A DNA stretch of 64,000 nt from Acidobacteriaceae bacterium (GTDB lineage: Bacteria > Acidobacteriota > Terriglobia > Terriglobales > Acidobacteriaceae). The position numbers were made by a program, and so were the translations under genes. This document shows, piece by piece, positions 17,905 through 26,829 of this stretch. The notes beneath the pieces were generated by a model. The model did not search any database. It was not told the DNA's origin and saw only the letters and a program-made list of their open reading frames with translations. The stretch's first letter is position 1. Each line of letters starts with the position of its first letter. The stretch is taken from positions 1 through 64,000 of the forward strand of contig PMYL01000049.1 in NCBI GenBank assembly GCA_003170825.1. The letters run 5' to 3'.

Positions 17905-20900
17905 ATGTCCTGCAAATCGATCAATATTCAGGCCGGCCAGTTTTCCCCCATGAACTGGTCGCAAACCCTCACAACTACACTTGGCAGCGTAAAAGTCACC
18001 TATACGCCTGGCGGCGCTAACCCCGGCATCTCCATCGTGATCGGCGCTGTCACGAGCTTCCTCTCGCAAAGCGCGAACGAATCCTTGCACTACATTCTGT
18101 GGGGCGTTGCGACCAATCCTCACTTGCTGCTGCTTTCGGACCAGACCTTAGGCGGCTCCTCCACGCTCACCGTCAGTCTGCAGGAGTTCACGGGCACGTC
18201 GATCGTCAGCCACCTGATCGGGACCGTCAATTCCGATCCTCAGCATCCTCTTCCCGGCATGCAGGTCAGCCAGGGCAGCGGCGATGCTGTCATGGTCTTC
18301 TTTGCGACCATATCGGGAGTTGGTCCGGTGGACATGATGCGCGGCGACAATGCGACAGTGTTGTGCTCGCTGGTTGGACCGGTCAATCTGAACGTTCAGC
18401 TTGTCGGCAACGCGGATACGACCAAGGTTTACATCCAGGACGGCGGTACTGTGCTCACATCCGCAGTGTTCCCCGTGGGCAGCGCAAAGATCACCGTTCC
18501 CGCGACGCAGCCACTGATGTTTCCCGATGTCGTCATGGGCGGCTGCCCGCAGGTGCCTCCGCAAGAAACGTTCACCATCAAGAACAACGGCACGGATTGC
18601 CTCATCATCAGTTCGGTCGGCAGCGTCGCTCCGTATACGTTCGTCGGCGCCAGCCCTGCGCTCCCTGCTACGCTGAGCCCGAATGCCACCTGCGTCGTCA
18701 CGCTTGAATTTCAGCCGGGGTCCATCGGAACTTTTAACAACGTCGCTTTGCCGATCACCACCACGCCTCCCAATGGCGACAAGCAGATTACATGCTCCGG
18801 CAAAGCGCGGCAGGCCGTCACATCGATTCAGTTTTCTTCCAAGAACATCGTCTTTGCCACCACGCCGTTGGGCTCGTCCGCAAACGCCACACTCAAGATC
18901 ACCAACAACGGTGAAACTCCGCTGAGCGTCTCATTTCCCGCATCGCTTCCCGGCAGCGCGTTTCAGTGGAACTCAGTCAACCAGACGCTGCAGTGCGGCG
19001 CGGCTCCCATCAGCGTGCCGATAGTCTTCACTCCAACCGTGGAAGGAAGCAATATGGCATCGATATCGGTGACCAGCGGTGCGTCCTCAAGCCCGGACAC
19101 CGTCAACCTGAGCGGCGTCGGCTGCGTAGCGCGTGCGCAGATCAGCGTGCCAGCCACCTTCCCTGCTTTCGGTAACCTGGAGCAGGGTTACCGCCTGGTC
19201 CGTCTGATCCATGTCACCAACGGCGGCAACGGCACGCTCAACTTCACCGCCTCGCTTTCCGGACCCGATGCGGCGCTGTTCGAATTGCTCCCTGACCCCA
19301 GCAATCTCGGCCAGGGCATTCAGTCCGCGCCGTACTCCATTGCACCGACGACTGCCTGCGGAGGCGGCACAGGCACCGGCGATGGAATTGTTGCGGTCGG
19401 CTTCTTCGCCAACGCCACACCGCCGAAGAACGCTGCGGCTACGCTGACTATCGGCAATCACAACGCGACCAACACCACGCAGACGCAGTTCAACCTGCCG
19501 CTCAACGGGAGCATCATCGCGGCCGTCCCGGTGGATGCCGTGGCTGTGATCGACCGCTCCGGCAGTATGGGCGACGCGGTCCCCGGCGGAACCAAAGCTG
19601 AGGCAGCGCTCACAGCTTCGCGCCTGCTGCTGAGCCTGCTACCTTCTGATGAAGACCATCGCTTCGGCGCGGTTCGCTTCAACGAGCTGCCCGACGCCTT
19701 CCTTCCCATCGCGCCGCTCACTTCGGCTTCCCGCGCCGGTATGAATAACGCGCTGACGGCGGCGAACCTCGCCCCCGGCGGCTCTACGGCGATTGCCGGT
19801 GGAGCGCAGACGGGCATCGACCAGGTGCGAACGCCGCGTAACCCTGCGCCGGCGGTCACCCCACGCAAGGTAGTTGTCCTGTTGACCGACGGCATGGACA
19901 ACACGGCGTGGAAGAATCCCGCGGACAATAAGTACTACACCGTCCTGGGCGGCCCATCGATGATTCCACCGTCGACGGTGGTGAACGCGAATGTGCTGCC
20001 TTTGCCAACCGACTGCAAGATCTACACTGTCGGCCTGGGAAAGGACGCGGACATCGACAAGGCTGCGCTCGACGCACTCGCCTCCGCCACGCATGCAACA
20101 TTTCGTGCCGTCGATACGAGCGATCCGGACATCGTTTACCAGCTCATGAAGTACTACACCGAGATTTATCTCGACATCGTCGATATGGCTTCGCTGCTCG
20201 ATCCAAAGTTCACCATCAATGCAGGTGACGAGATCGAGTTGCCATTCGACGTGCTGCGCGGCGATGTGAGCGGCATGGTTGTGATGTATGACATCGAAGG
20301 CATCCGCTTGCCGTTCTGGCTGCGCTCGCCGAAAGGAGAGATCGTCGACGTCAGTTCCATTCCACCGGGCTTCGCCGTGCGCTCCGGCTTCACCGAGAAG
20401 TCTCGCTACCTCGAATTCAAGATGCCGGTCGGCGAGCCCAAGCGTTACGCCGGCACCTGGACACTGATCGTGCAGCACAACAAGATGGCCTGCACTGGCA
20501 ACCCGCTCGCCGGCAAAGGACACCAGCTCGGCTTCTTGCCCGAACGCTGCGCGCACGAATACACCAAGCCCATCTCCTTCGGCGTTGCGATCGGCGTCGG
20601 GTCGAACTTCCGCATGCAGCCCTACGTCACGCCGCAGAAGGTATACGTCGGCGACCCCATCTGGGTCGATGCTGCCGTGGCCGAAGCGGGGCTGCCGGTC
20701 ACCGGATGCGCCGTCACCTGCACGGTCACCTCGCCTTCCGGCACCCAGTGGGACCTCACGCTCAAGGACGACGGTCAGCACAACGACGGTGGACAGAACG
20801 ACGGCGAGTACGCCGAGACGTTCCGTTTTACCTCGCAGCCCGGAAGCTACAACTTCCTCTTCCGCGCTGTTGGTCACAGCCACGCCGGTGAGCCGGTCAC

Positions 20901-21054
20901 GCGCGAGTCAACGCTGTCGAAGTACGTGTGGCCTATCGGCAAAACACCGGGCGAGCCGCAGACGCAGGACCCATGCTGCGACCGGCTGCTGGCGCTGGGT
21001 CGTGAGCAGTTGGCTATTCTGACCAAGCTGGCTGCAGAGCTGAAAGGGAAATGA
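17905..21054 (+). CDS. Large VWA-domain protein with choice-of-anchor (ASH-like) repeats
   Basis: This 1049-residue protein has no obvious signal peptide; it begins MSCKSINIQAGQFSP. Residues about 30-165 are an uncharacterised beta-rich region. Residues about 200-550 form several Ig-like modules of the choice-of-anchor D/ASH kind (FTIKNNGTDCLIISSVG, LKITNNGETPLSV). Residues about 555-760 are a von Willebrand factor A domain with an intact metal site: DAVAVIDRSGSMGD and VVLLTDGMDN. A further beta region follows, then the C-terminal half shows WDLTLKDDGQHNDGGQNDGE. VWA domains mediate metal-dependent protein contacts. An AAGGAGG precedes the ATG. The gene stands alone between 204-base direct repeats. 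How it would leave the cell, if it does, is unclear. Confidence 0.8.
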   Translation: MSCKSINIQAGQFSPMNWSQTLTTTLGSVKVTYTPGGANPGISIVIGAVTSFLSQSANESLHYILWGVATNPHLLLLSDQTLGGSSTLTVSLQEFTGTSIVSHLIGTVNSDPQHPLPGMQVSQGSGDAVMVFFATISGVGPVDMMRGDNATVLCSLVGPVNLNVQLVGNADTTKVYIQDGGTVLTSAVFPVGSAKITVPATQPLMFPDVVMGGCPQVPPQETFTIKNNGTDCLIISSVGSVAPYTFVGASPALPATLSPNATCVVTLEFQPGSIGTFNNVALPITTTPPNGDKQITCSGKARQAVTSIQFSSKNIVFATTPLGSSANATLKITNNGETPLSVSFPASLPGSAFQWNSVNQTLQCGAAPISVPIVFTPTVEGSNMASISVTSGASSSPDTVNLSGVGCVARAQISVPATFPAFGNLEQGYRLVRLIHVTNGGNGTLNFTASLSGPDAALFELLPDPSNLGQGIQSAPYSIAPTTACGGGTGTGDGIVAVGFFANATPPKNAAATLTIGNHNATNTTQTQFNLPLNGSIIAAVPVDAVAVIDRSGSMGDAVPGGTKAEAALTASRLLLSLLPSDEDHRFGAVRFNELPDAFLPIAPLTSASRAGMNNALTAANLAPGGSTAIAGGAQTGIDQVRTPRNPAPAVTPRKVVVLLTDGMDNTAWKNPADNKYYTVLGGPSMIPPSTVVNANVLPLPTDCKIYTVGLGKDADIDKAALDALASATHATFRAVDTSDPDIVYQLMKYYTEIYLDIVDMASLLDPKFTINAGDEIELPFDVLRGDVSGMVVMYDIEGIRLPFWLRSPKGEIVDVSSIPPGFAVRSGFTEKSRYLEFKMPVGEPKRYAGTWTLIVQHNKMACTGNPLAGKGHQLGFLPERCAHEYTKPISFGVAIGVGSNFRMQPYVTPQKVYVGDPIWVDAAVAEAGLPVTGCAVTCTVTSPSGTQWDLTLKDDGQHNDGGQNDGEYAETFRFTSQPGSYNFLFRAVGHSHAGEPVTRESTLSKYVWPIGKTPGEPQTQDPCCDRLLALGREQLAILTKLAAELKGK

Positions 21055-21624
21055 GCTGAACCCGAACCACTTCGCCTCGATGGCGGGTGGCGCAGGTCTG
21101 ACCAATAAAGTTTGGGTGGCCCTCGATAAGGTCGAAAGCTTTGTCAAGCGCAAAAATTCCGGGCGGTGCGTAAGCACCGCTCCTTTTGCCAGCTTGGTTG
21201 AGGACCAGAGCCTTACGAACATACGCTGCATCATCCTTCGGCGGGCATTTTGTGCGCCCCACCAACCATCGATTCGGCTATCAACAACCGGCCATGATGC
21301 TTCCATCCGGACTTCCAGCCAATTCCTGGATGCGAGCGCGCTCATTCAAAGTCACGACCTCGCCGCCGCCTGACCTCCGCAACTCGCCGATACGGCACAG
21401 TGCACGCCAGCACCACCAGCTACGCCTCCGTCGACGCCGGCAACCGCATCTCCCTCGACCGAAATCAACCATAACGCCACCCAATTCCAATAGGACGCCC
21501 GCAAGCGCCTCTTCAAGACCGCCTATTCCGACGGAACCTCGGTTCTCAACAGTCACGACGGCCCTGCCAATCTCTCCCAGGTCCCTCCTTCATTCGGTCC
21601 GGCTTTGTATTGGAGGTCGGCTCC

Positions 21625-21827
21625 CTGATGCAAACCCAGAGGGTCGGCCCTCAGATTCCCTCGACCGTAAGCTGCTGATAAACAAGAGACAAAGGCGGCC
21701 ACCAGGGCAACGTAGATGATTCTGTAGATGCACGAACACCAAGAATCCACAAGATTCAACAAGTCGAGTTTTGTAAATTGATGATTTTACAAGGCTTGTA
21801 AGAGGTAGGGACCCTGGTCCCGAACCA
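21625..21827 (+). repeat. About 203-base imperfect direct repeat, right copy
   Basis: Right-hand partner of 17188-17391. The order of conserved blocks is the same, from CAAACCCAGAGGGTCGGCCC to TCCCGAACCAG. On the minus strand this copy keeps an open frame of 69 codons, while the left copy is interrupted by a TGA in the corresponding frame. Confidence 0.85.
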
Positions 21828-22145
21828 GGAAACTGCCCTATCGCGTAATCGCCTTGCAGTTGTCGACTAGACCAAAAGCAGAATTTAGCAGGGCGACGGC
21901 AGGCGGAGAGGCACGCGAATTCTCTGCGGAACTTCTTGTAGAAACCGGACCTCCGCTCGTCAGGTCGGAGAAAAGGTCTCTTCTCGGGCGGGATTCCGAT
22001 AGCAGGAGAAATTCTCTGGTGGAAGAAATTCTCGGAAAAGGCCCGAATTCCGGGGTCTTTCTCTGATGTAAGTTGAACAAAATAAACAACCTAGACTGCG
22101 TAGCGGAGCGAACAGAATTCGAACTTTCGATACCAAATTTCTCCG

Positions 22146-22170
22146 GTTCCGATTCGACTGAAATCGGAAC
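22146..22170. repeat. Perfect 9-bp inverted repeat, 7-base loop
   Basis: GTTCCGATT at 22146-22154 pairs exactly with AATCGGAAC at 22162-22170. No T-run follows on either strand. It lies in the gene-poor stretch downstream of the tRNA-Ser gene and may be a protein-binding site or a mobile-element remnant. Confidence 0.5.
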
Positions 22171-22329
22171 TGCCAAAACTGCGATCAGAGAATTGGGCAG
22201 AAAATGGCGGGTAAAGCTCGGGCGGAGATAATTCTCCAGTTCCGGTTCGCGAGAAAATCTGTTATTTTGCGGGGAAAAGTACTGTCATTTCGGATCTTTC
22301 CGCTAATTTATTGATATACAAGGACTTAC

Positions 22330-22419
22330 TGGCGGAGGGAGAGGGATTCGAACCCCCGGTACCCTTTCAGGCACAACGGTTTTCAAGACCGCCGGTATCA
22401 ACCGCTCACCCATCCCTCC
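22330..22419 (-). tRNA. tRNA-Ser (anticodon TGA)
   Basis: On the minus strand the sequence folds as a class II tRNA of 90 bases including an encoded CCA. The acceptor stem is GGAGGGA/TCCCTCC with discriminator G. The anticodon loop CTTGAAA gives anticodon TGA. A long variable arm follows, and the T-arm is GGGGGTTCGAATCCCTC. The long variable arm and anticodon together support serine. Its 3' end faces the repeat-rich region to the left. Confidence 0.95.
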
Positions 22420-22624
22420 GCGGGGCGTGGGGCTGTCTTCGATTGTACGGCCAAAAGGACATTTTCAGGCGAGGTTTGCGGGGAGCGGCTACGGTGGCGC
22501 CGATCGGCAGGCAGGGAGGATCGCGTCAACCAGGGCAGCGGCATGTGTGGGGATGATCAGCCGGAAAATCGTTCGCCATTGAAATCACAGCGCATAAGGC
22601 GCGAAGGGTGTTACAACATTGTGC

Positions 22625-23695
22625 ATGGCGAAGCGAACTAAATCCGGGACCGGGCCGCAGCCGGGACAGCCCATCAGCCTGCGCACGCTGGGTGAGTATC
22701 TGAACCTGTCCTCGGCCACCATCTCTCTGGTGCTGAACAACGCCCCCGGTGTGCGTTCGATTCCGCAGGAAACCCGGGACCGGGTGACAGAGGCGGCAGC
22801 CAAGTTCGACTACCGGCCCAGCTTCTATGCGCGGTCGCTTCGCAAACGGCAGACTTTCTCAGTGGGCGTGCTGGTGCCGGACCTGAACGACCACTATTCC
22901 ACGCAGGTGCTGACCGGCGTGGAGGAGTACCTCATCGAAGAAGGCTACTTCTACCTGACCGCCAGCCATCGCCGCAAGCCCGACCTGATTGAGGAGTACC
23001 CTCGCCTGCTGATGGACCGTTCCGTGGAAGGGTTCATCCTGATCGACACGGTGCTGGAGCATAGCTTGAAGCTGCCGGTGGTGGCGGTGGCCGGACATCG
23101 CAAGATCGAGGGGGTGACCAACGTGGTGCTGGATCAACGGCGGGCGGCGGAGTTGGCGCTGCGCCACCTGGTCCAGTTGGGGCACCGCAAGATCGCCTTC
23201 ATGCGCGGCGGCAGCCACAGCTCCGACGCCGATGAACGCTGGGAGTGCCAGATGACGGTGGCCAGGGATTTAAAACTGGAAGTTCCGCCCGAGTTGACCG
23301 TGCAAATCCAGTTACGGGACTCCACGCCGCAGTTGGGTTTCGGGCTGGTCAATGAGCTGGTCGACCGCGGCGCCGACTTCACTGCCGTTGTGTGCTACAA
23401 CGATGAGTCCGCGTTCGGAGCGATCCGGGCTCTGGTGGATCATGGCCTGCGCGTGCCGGAAGACGTTTCCGTGGTGGGTTTTGACGATATTCAGGGCGCG
23501 GCGTACCACAACCCCAGCCTGACCACCATCCGCCAACCGTTGCGGCAGATGGGCGTGGTGGCTGCTCGCATCCTGCTGCAACGGATTCGCGGGCAGGCGA
23601 CGTTTCCGGATGCGGTGCCGATCCTGCCGGAACTGGTGATTCGCGAGTCGACCTGCCCGCCCGGACCCAGGCGCGCCCGCGGGAAGCGGAACTGA
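22625..23695 (+). CDS. LacI family transcriptional regulator
   Basis: A 356-residue regulator. The N-terminal helix-turn-helix and hinge (about residues 15-70) read SLRTLGEYLNLSSATISLVL and DYRPSFYARSL. The periplasmic-binding-protein-like core follows, with FSVGVLVPDLNDHYSTQVL, HRKIAFMRGG and DVSVVGFDDIQGAAYHNPSL. I use ATG 22625; a TTG two codons upstream is also in frame. LacI proteins usually sense sugars or metabolites and repress nearby genes. It is co-directional with the lipid cluster that starts 265 bases downstream, so it is a candidate controller of it, but no operator was recognised. Confidence 0.9.
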   Translation: MAKRTKSGTGPQPGQPISLRTLGEYLNLSSATISLVLNNAPGVRSIPQETRDRVTEAAAKFDYRPSFYARSLRKRQTFSVGVLVPDLNDHYSTQVLTGVEEYLIEEGYFYLTASHRRKPDLIEEYPRLLMDRSVEGFILIDTVLEHSLKLPVVAVAGHRKIEGVTNVVLDQRRAAELALRHLVQLGHRKIAFMRGGSHSSDADERWECQMTVARDLKLEVPPELTVQIQLRDSTPQLGFGLVNELVDRGADFTAVVCYNDESAFGAIRALVDHGLRVPEDVSVVGFDDIQGAAYHNPSLTTIRQPLRQMGVVAARILLQRIRGQATFPDAVPILPELVIRESTCPPGPRRARGKRN

Positions 23696-23787
23696 ATCGA
23701 TCCGACACGCGGAGGCGAACTTCGAGCGGTTACCATGCTTTTGATATGCTGTGTTCTCGTGGTGTCGGGTGGTTTAGCACTCTAAAA

Positions 23788-23931
23788 GAGAAGAGACTGC
23801 TCTCCAAAGTTCCTCTGGGGCGTTTTGGCAAGGACGAAGAGGCGGCTCCGTTTGTGGCATTTCCGGCGTCTCTGGAGGCAAGCAGCATCACGGGACAAGT
23901 GACCGCTGCAGGTGGCGGGTTACTTCAATAG
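23788..23931 (+). pseudogene. Degenerate 3' fragment of a fabG-like gene
   Basis: Read in frame, this segment gives EKRLLSKVPLGRFGKDEEAA then PFVAFPASLEASSITGQVTA, ending in GGGLLQ and a stop. The last 45 residues of the intact FabG at 56312-57049 read [20 protein letters not shown], then [16 protein letters not shown]. Nucleotide identity is about 80% by hand alignment over roughly 135 bases. The Rossmann fold and catalytic residues are absent, so this is a remnant. It lies at the left border of the lipid cluster, while the intact copy is at the right border. Confidence 0.85.
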
Positions 23932-23959
23932 TTCCGGGACAGCGGAAAGGGACGGCAAG

Positions 23960-25009
23960 ATGTCGGGTTGCTGGGCGATCGAGAACTATGCTTACCGTTC
24001 GTGTCCGCGGCCCGCGCGGGAATTCGACTTTGCGGTTTCACCGCACAACCACTCCGAGCACTCGGTTGAGAACCTGGCCTCTCTGAACGAGGTGGTGAAG
24101 CTCGGGTTCATGCGGCCCTTCCGGCACATCCTTCAGTCGGCATTCGGGCTGGCGAAGGTTGCCGGCCTGAATTATGCCGAGGTCTCCTACCGGCCTCCGC
24201 AGACGGCCGAGGACGTGTTTCTGGTGGAGTCCTCAAGCGTTGCGCCTTTAGGCTTCGATGGCGTCCATGTGGGGATTACCGACCATGACGAAATTGCCGG
24301 AAGTGTCGAGCTCCAGCGCGAGCGTCCCCAAGATGCGCACCGCAATCCTCTCGGCGAAGAGCTTTCGCTGCGCTTTCAGGACTATCTCTTCCACCTGGGA
24401 ATCACGGGGTTGCCCGAGTCCGGCGTTCAAGAAACCCATGCCAGTCTTCAAGCGGCAGCCCGTGCGAACCGGCTGGACGATTTATTTGAAATCCTGCGCG
24501 CCAGCGGATGCCTGGTGGTGTTCAACCACCCACTGGTTCCCTGGGGCAAGGACCGGGACCGCAAGATTCCGGCCGAAGAGCTTCTGCGCCGGTACGGCTG
24601 GGCGATTCATGCCCTCGAATACAACGGAATGCGCAGCCGTGAGGAGAACGACCGCGTTCTCCAGTTGGCTCAGTCCGTTCACAAGCCGGTAGTCGGCGGC
24701 GGAGACAGCCATCTGCTGCTGGCCAGCTCGGTGCTCTCGGTTTCGCAGGCTGGCAGCTATGCGGATTTCGCGGCGGAAGTAAAAGAGGGCCGCGCCGTGC
24801 CCCTCATCACGCCGATGTACTTTGCACCCCTGGGCTGGAAGATCTTCCTGCGTGTGCTTTATTTCATGGCCCACTACCGGCAGATCGGCCATTTCCGGGG
24901 CCAGCCGGTGCGCGATTTGCTTGTGGCGAGAGCGGTGCTTCTGGATCCCATCGGATATGCTTCCCGCGGTTTCCTGGGTTTGACTTCGGCTCTCGGCCTG
25001 GTGCGCTGA
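23960..25009 (+). CDS. PHP-family metal-dependent hydrolase
   Basis: A 349-residue protein with the four PHP metal-binding signatures in order: HNHSEHS near residue 32, GITDHDEI near 108, VVFNHPLVPWG near 193 and GGGDSHLLL near 252. PHP domains hydrolyse phosphate esters using two or three metal ions. The C-terminal 80 residues are hydrophobic and basic (YFAPLGWKIFLRVLYFMAHY), suggesting membrane association. I chose ATG 23960 after GGAAAGGGAC. It is the first intact gene of the cluster, 52 bases before the first carrier-protein gene, and may remove phosphate from a lipid intermediate; that role is inferred. Confidence 0.75.
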   Translation: MSGCWAIENYAYRSCPRPAREFDFAVSPHNHSEHSVENLASLNEVVKLGFMRPFRHILQSAFGLAKVAGLNYAEVSYRPPQTAEDVFLVESSSVAPLGFDGVHVGITDHDEIAGSVELQRERPQDAHRNPLGEELSLRFQDYLFHLGITGLPESGVQETHASLQAAARANRLDDLFEILRASGCLVVFNHPLVPWGKDRDRKIPAEELLRRYGWAIHALEYNGMRSREENDRVLQLAQSVHKPVVGGGDSHLLLASSVLSVSQAGSYADFAAEVKEGRAVPLITPMYFAPLGWKIFLRVLYFMAHYRQIGHFRGQPVRDLLVARAVLLDPIGYASRGFLGLTSALGLVR

Positions 25010-25061
25010 ACCTGAAGTATGGTGCGATAAGCCCGGGTGCTATACTGCTGAAACGACCACT

Positions 25062-25325
25062 ATGGCCACCGTTAAGGAACAACTAAAGACGATCATTATT
25101 CGCAGCCTGCGAATCAGGGACTTGACCCCGAAAGAACTGCGCGACGATCAACCGCTCCTTGGCGGCGATCTGGAGATCGACTCCATCGATATTCTCCAGC
25201 TCATTCTTGAGATTGAGCGGCATTTCGGCATCAAGCTGGTGGACGGCGAATTCGACGAAAGCGCATGGAAGAGTATCGATCGTTTGGCCGCGACCGTCGA
25301 AGCGAAGATTGCGGCAAGGACTTAA
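25062..25325 (+). CDS. Acyl carrier protein (first of two)
   Basis: An 87-residue carrier protein. The phosphopantetheine attachment serine is in GGDLEIDSIDILQLILEIE near residue 41, within a typical four-helix acidic ACP sequence. It sits between the PHP gene and a radical SAM gene (28 bases downstream). A TATACT sequence at 25041-25046 could be a -10 box, but no good -35 is seen. It probably carries the growing acyl/polyketide chain for the KS/CLF pair encoded downstream. Confidence 0.92.
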   Translation: MATVKEQLKTIIIRSLRIRDLTPKELRDDQPLLGGDLEIDSIDILQLILEIERHFGIKLVDGEFDESAWKSIDRLAATVEAKIAART

Positions 25326-25353
25326 CATTTGTATTCCATGAGGATGTTTCCCC

Positions 25354-26829
25354 ATGCCGACCTTCGATAGGAAGAAACCAGCACGGGTTCTGCTGGTGGA
25401 AGCCAATAATATGAATAAGTGGGTGGGGACGACCATGCCCTACGAGATGCATGTCCCCCCTTTGGGCCTCATGTATCTCGCGTCCTACGCGCGCACGGCG
25501 CTGCCGGGGATCGAGTTCCGCATTGTCGAGTCCTCCCTGTCTTGCCCGGACGATGAGCGATTCATCCGCATCCTGAACGAGTTTCAGCCGGATGTCGTGG
25601 GCGTCCGCTCCATCGCCTTCTTTCTGGAGGAACTTCAGCGGATCGCCGGTTTGGTGCGCGCCCACAGCGACGCTACCCTCATCGCGGGCGGCCCCATCGT
25701 CAAGGCGTACAAGCGCCGGCTCTTCGAGGAAGTGCCGGAGCTGGAGATCGCCGTGAAAGGGGAAGGCGAGCAGGTTTTCGTCAACCTCCTTTGCGGAGAA
25801 CCGCTTGCTTCGATGGCCGGAGTCTTATACCGGACCGACGACGGGGTGGTGGAAAACGAAGACCAGCAGGAAGTGGCGAACATCGACAGCCTGCCCTTCC
25901 CCGCGTACGACTTGATCGACCTGAATGAGTACCAGCGTCAACTGAGTTACGCTTACAATCATCGCCGCCAGGGAGTGCTGCTCACCAGCCGCGGCTGCGT
26001 GTATCATTGCACCTATTGTTTCAGCCATTGGAAGCGCATCCGCTTGCGCAGCGCCGCCAACATCTTTGAGGAGATCACAGAGCTCCACGTCAGGCACGGG
26101 ATCCAGGACTTTTATGTCGTCGACGATATCTTCAATGTCAACTTGAAGCGCTCGATGGACCTGTTCGGCATGATCGTGGCGGCGGGGCTCAAACTGCGGT
26201 TCTATTTCGTCAATGGCTTGCGCGCCGACATCACCAGCGAGGAGTTTGTGGATAGCGCGCTCAAAGCCGGCGCCGTGTGGTTTACCTACGCCGTCGAATC
26301 GGCCGCGGAAGAGATTCAGCGCCTGGTGCAAAAAAACCTCGACCTGGAAAAGGCCAGGCGCATCATCGCTTATACGCAGCGCCAGAACGTGGCCGTGAAC
26401 ATATCGACCATGTACGGCTTCCCCACGGAGACCCGCGAGATGGCGCAACGCACCCTCGACTTTCTGGGCGAACTGCCCAAGCCGTCGTTGTTGCCCTATC
26501 ATTTTTGCTTGCGCTTCTTTCCCGGCTGCGATATCAACCAGCAGGCCATCGAGGCCGGTTGGGATCCGGAACGAATGGGGATGACCAGCCGGTTCTCCTA
26601 CAACGATATGCCGATGGGCACTCCAACATTGTCGAAGCACGAGATGACCGACATTCAGCTTGAGTATCACCGCCGCTTTGGAATGAGCAATCCCGCGGCC
26701 GTCGACGGCGCGATTCGCACTCTCCGCTCCATCGGATACAGCGACACGGAGATCCTTCATATGTACTCGGTGTTGAAGAGGAAAGTAATTCACGATGTGC
26801 GTGAGTTATTGACGGCTGGTGGCGATTGA
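25354..26829 (+). CDS. B12-binding-domain radical SAM enzyme (1)
   Basis: A 491-residue enzyme. An N-terminal cobalamin-binding-type fold covers about residues 10-150 (PPLGLMYLASYARTALPGIE, then IAGGPIVKAY and VKGEGEQVF). A radical SAM domain follows with SRGCVYHCTYCFSHW (Cys215, 219, 222). A C-terminal region fills the rest. Members include methylases (HpnP, HpnR), cyclases and BchE-like enzymes. The canonical DxHxxG cobalamin ligand motif is not visible, so base-off B12 binding is uncertain. It is translationally coupled to the next gene by a TTGA overlap. Likely it modifies an ACP- or lipid-bound chain; substrate unknown. Confidence 0.85.
   Translation: MPTFDRKKPARVLLVEANNMNKWVGTTMPYEMHVPPLGLMYLASYARTALPGIEFRIVESSLSCPDDERFIRILNEFQPDVVGVRSIAFFLEELQRIAGLVRAHSDATLIAGGPIVKAYKRRLFEEVPELEIAVKGEGEQVFVNLLCGEPLASMAGVLYRTDDGVVENEDQQEVANIDSLPFPAYDLIDLNEYQRQLSYAYNHRRQGVLLTSRGCVYHCTYCFSHWKRIRLRSAANIFEEITELHVRHGIQDFYVVDDIFNVNLKRSMDLFGMIVAAGLKLRFYFVNGLRADITSEEFVDSALKAGAVWFTYAVESAAEEIQRLVQKNLDLEKARRIIAYTQRQNVAVNISTMYGFPTETREMAQRTLDFLGELPKPSLLPYHFCLRFFPGCDINQQAIEAGWDPERMGMTSRFSYNDMPMGTPTLSKHEMTDIQLEYHRRFGMSNPAAVDGAIRTLRSIGYSDTEILHMYSVLKRKVIHDVRELLTAGGD

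Larger units (their letters stand above)
21055..22329. other. Gene-poor region between the VWA gene and tRNA-Ser
   Basis: No gene is convincing here. The stretch holds the right copy of the 204-base repeat, several GAGAATTCTC-like palindromes between 21900 and 22260, and a perfect 9-bp hairpin at 22146-22170. Composition is less GC-rich than the surroundings. It directly abuts the 3' end of the minus-strand tRNA-Ser gene, a common integration target. Confidence 0.5.

Noticed and set aside
22300-22560. Selenocysteine tRNA
   Set aside because: The anticodon is TGA read as tRNA-Ser(UGA), not UCA; acceptor and T-stems have normal 7+5 lengths.
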